A stretch of DNA of 13,018 nucleotides from positions 1 through 13,018 of the forward strand of contig JAFLRW010000040.1 of assembly GCA_022511285.1 (NCBI GenBank), in the 5' to 3' direction. Below the pieces are notes generated by a model, which was not told where the DNA came from, made no database searches, and saw only the letters and a program-made list of their open reading frames with translations. Source of the DNA: Duncaniella sp. Lineage in GTDB: Bacteria > Bacteroidota > Bacteroidia > Bacteroidales > Muribaculaceae. Positions 1 to 6,581 of the stretch are shown in pieces; position 1 is the stretch's first letter, and each line of letters begins with the position of its first letter. The position numbers were made by a program, and so were the translations under genes.

Positions 1-25
1 CGAAAATATCAAATAAGAACGCATA

Positions 26-80
26 ACAACAAACTGAAACCGCAGCAACCTTAACGATTGCTGCGGTTTCAGTTTGTTGT
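26..80. terminator. 23-bp perfect hairpin, likely bidirectional terminator after tRNA-Pro
   Basis: Bases 26-48 are the exact reverse complement of 58-80, with a 9-nt loop at 49-57. The inner part of the stem is GC-rich (CCGCAGCAA), while the outer arms are A-rich on one side and T-rich on the other. A GC core followed by a T-rich run therefore appears on both strands. It begins at the discriminator base of the minus-strand tRNA, so it most likely ends that transcript and could also stop a gene entering from the left. The inverted repeat is certain; terminator function is inferred. Confidence 0.8.
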
Positions 81-152
81 CGGGGTGAGAAGACTCGAAC
101 TTCCGACCTCCACGTCCCGAACGTGGCGCGCTGCCAACTGTGCTACACCCCG
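80..152 (-). tRNA. tRNA-Pro, anticodon CGG
   Basis: On the minus strand the sequence folds as a full cloverleaf. The 7-bp acceptor stem is perfect (CGGGGTG with CACCCCG). The anticodon arm is CCACG-TTCGGGA-CGTGG, placing CGG at positions 34-36, which reads the proline codon CCG. The T arm has the loop TTCGAGT, and base 80 gives an A discriminator. No CCA is encoded at the 3' end (the next bases are CAA), so CCA must be added enzymatically. The D stem GCAC/GCGC contains an A-C mismatch where I would expect GCGC/GCGC. A good promoter lies about 50 nt upstream and a 23-bp hairpin follows directly. Confidence 0.95.
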
Positions 153-204
153 ATGGCAATAACATTGTGCGTGGGTCTTAGTGCGGTCATCACTAATTCG
201 GGCA

Positions 205-236
205 CAAAGTTAGACATCTTATATGAATTTTGCAAA
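205..236 (-). promoter_or_regulatory. Bacteroidetes-type promoter for tRNA-Pro
   Basis: Reading the minus strand, TTTG (236-233), a 20-nt spacer and TAACTTTG (212-205) match the primary-sigma promoter described for Bacteroides (TTTG around -33, TAnnTTTG around -7). Transcription would begin near 199, about 46 nt before the mature tRNA 5' end. The promoter sits just after the aroA-chorismate mutase stop codon, so the tRNA need not depend on readthrough. Confidence 0.75.
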
Positions 237-254
237 TTTTGAGCACAACAATTT

Positions 255-1340
255 TTATTTGACTTTCGAAGCAATCTCAACCTGAAGGCGGACCGACTCC
301 TCGTGGATAGCCGCAAGGATAACCCGCATAAAATCCTCGCTCATCCCCAAATCGCGGGCACGGCTGATGCGTGAGGCTACGATTCCGGCATAGCGTTCCG
401 GCTGAACCACAGGCATCCTGTGGGAGAGCTTATATTCCCCAATCTCGCGCGAAATGCTCATACGCTTTGCGAGAATATCAAGCAACTCACCATCCAAACG
501 GTCAATCTCGCCGCGCAGTGAGTTTAAAGAATCGGGAGGGACGGGGGTATTGCGATACACAAGACCCGAGAGAAGCTCGGCCAAAGCCTCAGGGGTCAAC
601 TGCTGAGCGCTGTCGCTCAAAGCGCGGTCAGGAGAGCAATGACATTCGATAATAAGTCCGTCAAAGCCCATGTCAAGCGCTTGTTGCGACAGCGGACATA
701 TCAGGTCACGACGACCGCCGATATGGCTCGGGTCGCATATAACAGGAAGGCCGGGATAGCGTGTGCGCAGTTCCAAGGGGATGCGCCATTGCGGATGATT
801 GCGATAGGTGTCGAGTCCGTAGGTGGAGAATCCACGATGAATGACGCCGAGGCGCGTCACGCCCGCATTATAGAGGCGTTCAATCGCACCAATCCATAAC
901 TCAAGGTCGGGGTTGACAGGATTCTTGACAAGTACAGGTATCTCCATTGCCGAATCGCGAAGCGCATCGGCAATCTCCTGGATGGCAAAAGGATTGGCAG
1001 TGGTGCGGGCACCTATCCACAGGAGGTCGATTCCGGCTTCGAGGGCCTGCTCCACGTGGTGGCGTGTTGCAACCTCGGTGGCCACAAACATACCTGTAGT
1101 CTCCTTGACCTTGCGCAGCCAGGGGAGACCTTTACTGCCCACGCCCTCAAATCCTCCCGGCTTAGTCCGCGGCTTCCAGATGCCGGCGCGAAACACCTTT
1201 ACTCCGGCTTGCGCAACACCTTTGGCCGTTTCCATCACTTGCCGTTCAGACTCTGCACTGCAGGGGCCTGAAATAATAATAGGCATAGTAAGAGGCGTGG
1301 CTCCTATTGCGAGGGGGGAGGGATGGATTGAGTCTGTCAT
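255..1340 (-). CDS. aroA: Bifunctional DAHP synthase / chorismate mutase
   Basis: This cytoplasmic enzyme condenses phosphoenolpyruvate with erythrose 4-phosphate, the first step of aromatic amino-acid synthesis. Residues about 15-262 form a type I-beta (KDO8P-synthase-like) barrel: ISGPCSAESE with C27, KPRTKPGGFEG (57-67), IHRGFSTYG (167-175), DPSHIGGRRDL with H206, IIECH with E232, and ALSD with D243. C27, H206, E232 and D243 are the likely metal ligands. Residues about 272-358 form an AroQ-type chorismate mutase, with R276, R293, K304 and Q353 in expected positions. In the Porphyromonas gingivalis homologue this C-terminal domain confers inhibition by prephenate, so the same control is likely here. 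I chose the ATG at 1340; a GTG lies one codon upstream. No other aromatic-pathway gene adjoins it. The symbol follows Bacteroidetes use and is not the EPSP-synthase aroA. Confidence 0.95.
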   Translation of the reverse strand: MTDSIHPSPLAIGATPLTMPIIISGPCSAESERQVMETAKGVAQAGVKVFRAGIWKPRTKPGGFEGVGSKGLPWLRKVKETTGMFVATEVATRHHVEQALEAGIDLLWIGARTTANPFAIQEIADALRDSAMEIPVLVKNPVNPDLELWIGAIERLYNAGVTRLGVIHRGFSTYGLDTYRNHPQWRIPLELRTRYPGLPVICDPSHIGGRRDLICPLSQQALDMGFDGLIIECHCSPDRALSDSAQQLTPEALAELLSGLVYRNTPVPPDSLNSLRGEIDRLDGELLDILAKRMSISREIGEYKLSHRMPVVQPERYAGIVASRISRARDLGMSEDFMRVILAAIHEESVRLQVEIASKVK

Positions 1341-1377
1341 CACACGATAAGAATAAATTATATGTGGAAAATCTCTG

Positions 1378-1408
1378 CAAAAGTAGATGGATTATTACAA
1401 TTACCAAA
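1378..1408 (-). promoter_or_regulatory. Promoter for the aroA-chorismate mutase gene
   Basis: On the minus strand TTTG (1408-1405), a 19-nt spacer and TACTTTTG (1385-1378) match the Bacteroidetes promoter in both boxes. Transcription would start near 1372, giving a leader of about 30 nt before the ATG at 1340. It is divergent from, and does not overlap, the promoter of the neighbouring DUF1846 gene. Confidence 0.75.
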
Positions 1409-1447
1409 ATCCTCAAGTAAAAAATATGGAAAAATTGAAGGGTAGAA

Positions 1448-1480
1448 TTTGTGCAGTGTCAAATAGATTTTGTAATTTTG
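1448..1480 (+). promoter_or_regulatory. Promoter for the DUF1846 gene, almost abutting the start codon
   Basis: TTTG (1448-1451), a 21-nt spacer and TAATTTTG (1473-1480) match the Bacteroidetes promoter. Only 9 nt separate the -7 box from the ATG at 1490. A start site 4-7 nt after the box would leave a leader of only about 3-6 nt. The promoter also excludes an upstream in-frame GTG at 1451, which lies inside the promoter itself. Confidence 0.7.
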
Positions 1481-1489
1481 TGTCCCGTT

Positions 1490-2962
1490 ATGAAATACGG
1501 ATTTGACAATGAGCGCTATCTTCGGATACAATCCGAGCATATCAAAGAGCGCATAGCCCAGTTTGGCAACAAGCTTTATTTGGAGCTTGGCGGTAAGCTT
1601 TTCGATGATTATCACGCCTCGCGTGTGCTGCCCGGTTTTCAGCCCGACAGCAAACTCAGGATGCTCTCGCAGCTCTCTGACCACGCCGAGATAGTGATTG
1701 TGATAAGCGCCAAGGATATTGAGAAAAACAAAGTGCGCCAAGACCTCGGAATCACCTACGATAAAGATGTGTTCCGCCTGCGCGGAGAGTTTATGAAGCG
1801 CGGATTTTTGGTCAGTTCCGTTGTGGTGACCCACTACAACGGGCAGAGCAGTGCAAAGGCATTTCGCGAAAAGTTGCACCGACTCGGAGTGGCAACCTAT
1901 GTGCATTACACTATTGACAGCTATCCCACAAACGTAGGGCTGATTGACTCCGACGAAGGATTCGGTAAAAATGACTATGTAGAGACCACACGGCCCCTTG
2001 TAATCGTGACGGCCCCCGGCCCCGGAAGCGGCAAGATGGCTGTGTGTCTCAGCCAGCTTTACCACGAACACAAGCGTGGCATCGAGGCCGGCTATGCCAA
2101 GTTTGAGACCTTCCCGGTGTGGAGTCTTCCGCTAAAACACCCTGTCAACATTGCTTATGAGGCAGCTACGGCCGACCTCAATGATGTGAATATGATTGAC
2201 CCCTTCCATCTTGACGCTTACGGCAAAATGGCGGTCAACTACAATCGTGACATAGAGATATTCCCTGTGCTTAATGCACTATTCGAAGGGATTTATGGTG
2301 AAAACCCCTACAAGTCGCCCACGGATATGGGCGTGAACATGGTAGGGTTCTGTATCTCAGACGACGAGGTGTGTTGCAAAGCCTCAAACGACGAGATAAT
2401 CCGCCGCTATTTCACTGCGCTCAACGCTATGGCCCAGGGGGAAGGGAACGAAAGCGAAGTCAACAAGATTGCAATCCTTTTCAAGCAGGCTAAAATTGAT
2501 GTGTCATATCGCCGGCCGGTCCTCGCCGCCCGCGAAAGAGCAGAAAAGAGCGGTGTGCCATCGAGCGCCATCGAACTGGCTGACGGCACAATCATTACAG
2601 CCGAATCGGGCTCCCTGCTCGGTCCAAGTGCGGCCTTGATACTCAACGCCATCAAGCATCTTGCCGGGATAGACCACGACGTAAAACTGATACCTCAGGC
2701 CTTGATTGAGCCGATACAATTCACCAAGACACAATATCTCCGCTCCATCAATCCCCGACTTCACACCGACGAGGTGCTTGTGGCGCTCTCAGTGCTTTCC
2801 ACCACCGATGAAAATTGCCGTCGAGCCCTCGAGTGCCTGCCACAGCTCTATGGCTGCCAGGTGCACTCTACAGTGATGCTCGGCGAGGTGGACCGAAAGA
2901 TATTCAAAAAGCTCGGCGTAGGGCTCACCTGCGACCCCGTGAAGAAAGAGAAAGTCAAATAG
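1490..2962 (+). CDS. DUF1846 domain-containing protein
   Basis: The 490-residue protein matches the DUF1846 family along its whole length, a widely conserved family whose role I do not know. Recognisable blocks are GFDNERYLRIQSEHIKERI (4-22), GGKLFDDYHASRVLPGF (34-50), the glycine-rich loop TAPGPGSGKMA (174-184), and a C-terminal part with SGSLLGPSAALILNAIKH (373-390). The GPGSGK loop resembles a P-loop but lacks the exact GxxxxGK[ST] spacing, so nucleotide binding is possible and unproven. No signal peptide or membrane segment is visible, so it should be cytoplasmic. The ATG at 1490 was chosen because the family match starts there and the promoter lies immediately before it. The gene has its own promoter, and its tail overlaps the convergent nuclease gene by 8 bp. 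Confidence 0.92.
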   Translation: MKYGFDNERYLRIQSEHIKERIAQFGNKLYLELGGKLFDDYHASRVLPGFQPDSKLRMLSQLSDHAEIVIVISAKDIEKNKVRQDLGITYDKDVFRLRGEFMKRGFLVSSVVVTHYNGQSSAKAFREKLHRLGVATYVHYTIDSYPTNVGLIDSDEGFGKNDYVETTRPLVIVTAPGPGSGKMAVCLSQLYHEHKRGIEAGYAKFETFPVWSLPLKHPVNIAYEAATADLNDVNMIDPFHLDAYGKMAVNYNRDIEIFPVLNALFEGIYGENPYKSPTDMGVNMVGFCISDDEVCCKASNDEIIRRYFTALNAMAQGEGNESEVNKIAILFKQAKIDVSYRRPVLAARERAEKSGVPSSAIELADGTIITAESGSLLGPSAALILNAIKHLAGIDHDVKLIPQALIEPIQFTKTQYLRSINPRLHTDEVLVALSVLSTTDENCRRALECLPQLYGCQVHSTVMLGEVDRKIFKKLGVGLTCDPVKKEKVK

Positions 2963-3431
2963 CCTTGCTTTCGGCAAGTTGAAGCATCTCGACATAGGCG
3001 GGCAGTTGTTCCAGAAAGGAGTAGCTGCCCGTTGTGGCATCAAAGCGACAGCAGTAATGACTGAGGCCGTTGCTCACAATAATAAGCGGCACCTTCAGCA
3101 CAAGATTGTAGGAACAAATCTGACGGAACACAGCCTCGGTAATTTTCACCCCGGGGGCTTTGTACTCTACTATGGCAACAGGGCGGAGGGCGGAGGAAAA
3201 CACCACAGTGTCACACCTCCGGGTCATATCGTTGAGCGTAATGGTCAACTCATTAGCCATCATCGCAGGGGGCACACCGAGAGCGCTCTGCATATATGCC
3301 GCAAAGTGCTGTCGCACCCACTCCTCAGGAGTCAGCACAAGCCACTTGCGTCTCAGAGGGTCATACACCTCAGTGACACCGCCGCCGTCGCGCAACTGCA
3401 GACGAGCCGGAGGAAGATTGAGGGCACACAT
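2955..3431 (-). CDS. Stand-alone HsdR N-terminal-type PD-(D/E)XK nuclease-fold protein
   Basis: The 158-residue protein matches the small 'type I restriction enzyme HsdR N-terminal domain' family (HSDR_N_2) without the helicase or translocase parts of a true HsdR. The early LNLPP and LVLTPEEWVRQHF (31-43) blocks are typical of the family. The likely catalytic set of the PD-(D/E)XK fold is E61, D74 (RRCDTVVF) and E89-x-K91 (IVEYKAP), with Q104 in QICSYN. No methylase or specificity subunit is nearby, so restriction is unlikely; I recall this gene beside holA in other Bacteroidetes, suggesting a housekeeping DNA-related role (inference). The start at 3431 fits the family; an in-frame ATG at 3455 is the alternative, while a TTG at 3467 falls inside the promoter. 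The stop overlaps that of the DUF1846 gene. Confidence 0.85.
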   Translation of the reverse strand: MCALNLPPARLQLRDGGGVTEVYDPLRRKWLVLTPEEWVRQHFAAYMQSALGVPPAMMANELTITLNDMTRRCDTVVFSSALRPVAIVEYKAPGVKITEAVFRQICSYNLVLKVPLIIVSNGLSHYCCRFDATTGSYSFLEQLPAYVEMLQLAESKAI

Positions 3432-3464
3432 AATATGACTGTCGCGAATAGACATTACGTTGAA

Positions 3465-3495
3465 CAAAGATAGCTGTTTTTCTTTACCACTGCAA
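3465..3495 (-). promoter_or_regulatory. Promoter for the HsdR-N-type gene
   Basis: On the minus strand TTG (3495-3493), a 20-nt spacer and TATCTTTG (3472-3465) match the Bacteroidetes promoter; the -33 box is CTTG rather than TTTG. A start site near 3460 leaves a leader of about 28 nt to the ATG at 3431, or only about 4 nt to the ATG at 3455. The rest of the divergent gap to the holA promoter, about 3496-3571, shows nothing I can name. Confidence 0.65.
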
Positions 3496-3571
3496 GAAAT
3501 TGATGAAGTTTCTGCTTCTCAGTGAAATGTGGACATTTTGATGCGATTGTCCCGTCTTAGTAGCAGCGAGC

Positions 3572-3603
3572 TTTGGCCGATAGAGAATAAATCACTAAAT
3601 TTA
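3572..3603 (+). promoter_or_regulatory. Promoter for holA
   Basis: TTTG (3572-3575), a 20-nt spacer and TAAATTTA (3596-3603) match the Bacteroidetes promoter at all but the last base of the -7 box. Transcription would begin near 3608, giving a leader of about 25 nt before the ATG at 3634. This supports that ATG over the longer reading frame that opens at 3529. Confidence 0.6.
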
Positions 3604-3633
3604 CAGTCTCAATACAAAATCAGGAAAAAGTCA

Positions 3634-4671
3634 ATGGCATCAACATCGTCACCCTCATTCACACAACTCCGCGCCGACATCCGCGCCGGACATCTTGCTC
3701 CCGTCTATCTGCTTAACGGCGAGGAGGGTTACTTCATTGACGAGCTTGTCAAGGATTTTGAAAACCTGCTTCCGGAAGAAGAGCGAGACTTTAACCTCAC
3801 CATTCTCTATGCCCCCGAAAGCGGAGTAGACACCCCGATGGATGTCTGTCAGGGATTCCCCGTGATGGCCGACCGTCAGGTGGTGATTCTTAAAGAAACC
3901 CAAGCTATCAGAGCCGACACACTTAACAAACTGCATCACTACGCATCACGCCCCAATCCATCAACAGTGTTTGTCATCTGCGCCCGCGGCGCTGTGGTGA
4001 AATCAAAAGAACTTGTTGCTGCCGTGAAGCAAAACGGGGTCATATACACATCTCAGAAACTCAAGGACCGCGAAATTGCCCCGGCTATAGCATCATTAGT
4101 GCAGGAAAAGGGATTGAACATCGAGCCAAAAGCCCTCGCAATGCTTCGTGACTATATCGGGACAGACCTCTCACGACTCTATAACGAAATAGGCAAACTT
4201 TCACTCATTCTCGGCAAAGGCTCGATGATTACACCTGAAGCCATAGAGCGAAATATCGGCATATCAAAAGATTACAATAATTTTGAGCTTATAGATGCCA
4301 TCAACACCCGCAATGCCAACAAAGCCTTCACCATAGTCCGTTACTTTGCCAACAATCCCAAGAGCAACCCTGTGGTAATGACCGTGACCGCCCTGTTCAA
4401 CCACTTCTCCAATATATTGGTCTACCACTACACAGCCGATAAGACTAAAAACGGATATATGAACGCATTGGGATTCAGAAACGATTGGCAGCTTAAATTT
4501 TTTGAGCCGGCCACTCGTGCCTACAATGTCCGCCAGACCATAGAGATTATTTCAGCTATCCGCGAGTGTGACGCCCGGTCAAAAGGAATCGGGTCAAAGA
4601 CCGATGAATACTCTCTGCTCAACGACCTAATCTTTCGCATCCTCACCGCCTACGGGCGCATAGATGTCTGA
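3634..4671 (+). CDS. holA: DNA polymerase III subunit delta
   Basis: HolA is the delta subunit of the clamp-loader complex; it binds the beta sliding clamp and opens it for loading onto primed DNA. The 345-residue length is normal for the family. The N-terminal domain shows the family block VYLLNGEEGYFIDEL (24-38), which takes the place of an ATPase P-loop and is degenerate here as in other delta subunits. PVMADRQVVILKE (76-88) follows, then the middle lid region LRDYIGTDLSRLYNEIGKL (171-189) and the C-terminal collar helices ending YSLLNDLIFRILTAYGR. The ATG at 3634 follows a purine-rich stretch (AGGAAAAAG) and lies about 26 nt after a predicted start site. The gene is divergent from the HsdR-N-type gene and is not obviously co-transcribed with the fur-like gene downstream. 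No terminator is seen after its stop. Confidence 0.93.
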   Translation: MASTSSPSFTQLRADIRAGHLAPVYLLNGEEGYFIDELVKDFENLLPEEERDFNLTILYAPESGVDTPMDVCQGFPVMADRQVVILKETQAIRADTLNKLHHYASRPNPSTVFVICARGAVVKSKELVAAVKQNGVIYTSQKLKDREIAPAIASLVQEKGLNIEPKALAMLRDYIGTDLSRLYNEIGKLSLILGKGSMITPEAIERNIGISKDYNNFELIDAINTRNANKAFTIVRYFANNPKSNPVVMTVTALFNHFSNILVYHYTADKTKNGYMNALGFRNDWQLKFFEPATRAYNVRQTIEIISAIRECDARSKGIGSKTDEYSLLNDLIFRILTAYGRIDV

Positions 4672-4730
4672 GAGATTGTCGATGCTCATTAATTTGGTTG
4701 ATTTTTAAGGTGAAATATCGTCAAGGTTAG

Positions 4731-4761
4731 TTGCAAAATCGGCGTTTTCGTTGTATCTTTG
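4731..4761 (+). promoter_or_regulatory. Promoter of the fur-like/purA operon, 4 nt before a GTG start
   Basis: TTG (4731-4733), a 20-nt spacer and TATCTTTG (4754-4761) match the Bacteroidetes promoter. The only sensible start codon of the next gene, GTG at 4766, comes 4 nt after the -7 box. Transcription should begin at or within a few bases of that codon, so a leaderless message is predicted. Confidence 0.65.
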
Positions 4762-4765
4762 CAAA

Positions 4766-5266
4766 GTGATAAACAACAGCGAGAAACGCAAATCAACTGC
4801 TCGAATTGCCCTCGAAAATTTCATTGAATCGAAGGGGAAGCGTCTCACACTCGAACGCATCGCTATTCTCGACACTATAATGGAGCAAAAGGGTCCGTTT
4901 ACGGTGGCCATTCTTGGCGAGCTCCTCTCCGGCAAGGGCTTTAGAGTCAGTCGCGCCACCCTCTACAACAACCTGCAGCTCTTTTCAGAAGCCGGGTTGA
5001 TAGGCCAAGTGCCGCGACTGAATTCTGCAGGCGGAATGATAGAGTGGGAGGCCATCGGCGACAGAACATTCCTGCTATCTCTCGTCTGCATTCGTTGCGG
5101 CAAGGTTCGTCCTGTGAGGAATCACATCCTCGCACGACAGATGGCTTCGAGCAAGTTTGCATCATTCTCGCCACTCTCAGCCGACATTACAGTGCGCGGT
5201 GTGTGCGCGCGGTGCAACAGGCGGCAGTCAAAATTAACAGCAAAACAAAAACCGCAAAAACCTTAG
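4766..5266 (+). CDS. Fur-family transcriptional regulator lacking the histidine metal site
   Basis: The 166-residue protein has the Fur layout: a winged-helix domain (about 10-85) with the recognition helix VSRATLYNNLQLF (61-73), then a dimerisation domain with two CxxC pairs, C108/C111 and C147/C150, which in Fur proteins hold a structural zinc. The histidine-rich sensory motif that normally precedes the first pair (HHDHxxC in E. coli Fur) is replaced by FLLSLVC, and the whole protein has one histidine, H120. It therefore probably does not sense iron, zinc or manganese as classical members do. It likely binds DNA; its target and signal are unknown. It lies 5 nt upstream of purA in one operon. 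The GTG start at 4766 was chosen because no in-frame ATG precedes the DNA-binding domain and an earlier TTG (4751) overlaps the promoter. Confidence 0.85.
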   Translation: MINNSEKRKSTARIALENFIESKGKRLTLERIAILDTIMEQKGPFTVAILGELLSGKGFRVSRATLYNNLQLFSEAGLIGQVPRLNSAGGMIEWEAIGDRTFLLSLVCIRCGKVRPVRNHILARQMASSKFASFSPLSADITVRGVCARCNRRQSKLTAKQKPQKP

Positions 5267-5271
5267 ATATA

Positions 5272-6540
5272 ATGAAAGTAGACGTTCTTCTCGGGCTCCA
5301 GTGGGGCGATGAAGGGAAAGGCAAAGTAGTTGATGTGCTCACCCCTCGATATGATGTGGTGGCCCGATTCCAAGGCGGACCCAATGCCGGCCACACTCTT
5401 GAGTTTGAGGGCAAGAAATATGTGTTGCGCTCAATCCCTTCGGGCATATTCCAGCACGGACAAATCAATATCATAGGCAATGGCGTGGTGCTCGACCCGG
5501 TGTTATTCCGCCAGGAAGCCGAGGAACTTGAGAAAAGCGGCGTCGACCTCCGCTCTATACTCCGTATCTCTAAGAAGGCACATCTGATAACCCCGACACA
5601 CCGTCTGCTCGATGCTGCCAACGAGAAAGCTAAAGGAGGGAAGAAAATAGGCACTACCGGCAAGGGTATCGGCCCGACATACACTGATAAGATTTCGCGC
5701 AACGGGTTGCGTCTGGGTGATGTGTATCACAATTTCAATGAGAAGTATGCAACCCTCCGTTCGCTTCATTTAGCTCGCCTCGCCACTCTTGATGCAAACC
5801 CCGGCGATGAATTGGCGGAACTTGAGAGCAAATGGATGGATGCGATAGAGTATATCAAGACATATCAGATTGTTGACTCCGAACACCTTGTGAACACTCT
5901 GCTTGCAGAGGGGAAAAGTGTGCTGTGTGAAGGAGCTCAAGGCACTCTGCTTGATATTGACTTCGGTTCCTATCCATTTGTCACATCGTCAAACACTATC
6001 AGCTCCGGCGCTTGCTCCGGTCTTGGTGTGGCACCCAACAAAATAGGAGAGGTGTTTGGCATCTTCAAGGCCTATTGCACCCGAGTGGGCAGCGGTCCGT
6101 TTCCGACCGAGCTATTCGACGAGACCGGAAAGACCATACGCGATCTCGGGCACGAATATGGAGCCGTCACCGGACGCGAACGTCGCTGCGGATGGATTGA
6201 CCTCGTGGCTCTGCGCTATGCCATCATGCTCAACGGCGTCACTCAACTGATAATGATGAAAAGCGATGTGCTCGACGGATTTGACGAGATAAAGGCCTGT
6301 GTGGCTTATAAAATTAATGGCGAGGAGACTCGACAGTTCCCATACTCTATCGAGGAGGAGATCGAGCCAGTCTATGTCACACTCCCCGGATGGAAGACAG
6401 ATATGACTCGGATGCAGAGCGAAGAGGAATTCCCGACGCAATTCAAGGCCTACATAGAGTTTCTTGAGCGTGAACTATCCACTCCAATCACTATTGTGTC
6501 TATCGGCCCCGACCGCAAACAGACCATCGTGCGCAAATAA
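5272..6540 (+). CDS. purA: Adenylosuccinate synthase
   Basis: PurA uses GTP to join IMP and aspartate into adenylosuccinate, the first committed step from IMP to AMP. The 422-residue protein carries all family signatures: GLQWGDEGKGK (8-18) with the catalytic D13, QGGPNAGHT (34-42) with the catalytic H41, GTTGKGIGPTYTDK (127-140), CEGAQGTLLDIDFGSYPFVT (219-238), and the GTP/IMP loop region GSGPFPTEL...GAVTGRERRCGW (273-308). Length and motifs are normal, so it should be active. The ATG at 5272 gives the exact family N-terminus. It follows the fur-like stop by 5 nt, with no promoter between them, so the two genes share one message. No hairpin separates it from the DUF1015 gene 41 nt downstream. 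Confidence 0.97.
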   Translation: MKVDVLLGLQWGDEGKGKVVDVLTPRYDVVARFQGGPNAGHTLEFEGKKYVLRSIPSGIFQHGQINIIGNGVVLDPVLFRQEAEELEKSGVDLRSILRISKKAHLITPTHRLLDAANEKAKGGKKIGTTGKGIGPTYTDKISRNGLRLGDVYHNFNEKYATLRSLHLARLATLDANPGDELAELESKWMDAIEYIKTYQIVDSEHLVNTLLAEGKSVLCEGAQGTLLDIDFGSYPFVTSSNTISSGACSGLGVAPNKIGEVFGIFKAYCTRVGSGPFPTELFDETGKTIRDLGHEYGAVTGRERRCGWIDLVALRYAIMLNGVTQLIMMKSDVLDGFDEIKACVAYKINGEETRQFPYSIEEEIEPVYVTLPGWKTDMTRMQSEEEFPTQFKAYIEFLERELSTPITIVSIGPDRKQTIVRK

Positions 6541-6581
6541 CAACCATTCAATTCACCCCCACAACATAAATCCATAACACT

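Noticed and set aside
26..152. tRNA-adjacent repeat as an integration (att) site of a mobile element
   Set aside because: The repeat is an inverted hairpin fitting a terminator; there is no integrase, direct repeat of the tRNA 3' end, or foreign cargo in the window.
639..1350. Several plus-strand open frames antisense to the aroA-chorismate mutase gene
   Set aside because: They overlap a gene with every DAHP synthase and chorismate mutase motif, and no promoter or family match supports them.
1358..2071. A 237-codon open frame on the minus strand inside the DUF1846 gene
   Set aside because: The composition is unlike any family I know, it is wholly antisense to a well-matched DUF1846 gene, and no promoter serves it. 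It is a by-product of codon bias on the other strand.
2955..3431. A restriction-modification or defence system suggested by the HsdR-type domain
   Set aside because: No helicase/translocase, methylase, specificity subunit or other defence gene is present, and the neighbours are housekeeping genes.
2979..3473. A 164-codon plus-strand open frame antisense to the HsdR-N-type gene
   Set aside because: The minus-strand protein has clear family blocks and catalytic residues; this frame is rich in His, Arg and Gly with no recognisable motif.
3529..3633. A 35-residue N-terminal extension of HolA
   Set aside because: It spans the predicted promoter and start site; the family N-terminus fits the ATG at 3634.
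4672..4730. A terminator between holA and the fur-like gene
   Set aside because: I could not find a stem of useful length followed by a T run in this stretch.
5044..5271. A 76-residue N-terminal extension of PurA
   Set aside because: It lies in another frame of the fur-like gene, while the PurA family N-terminus begins exactly at the ATG at 5272.
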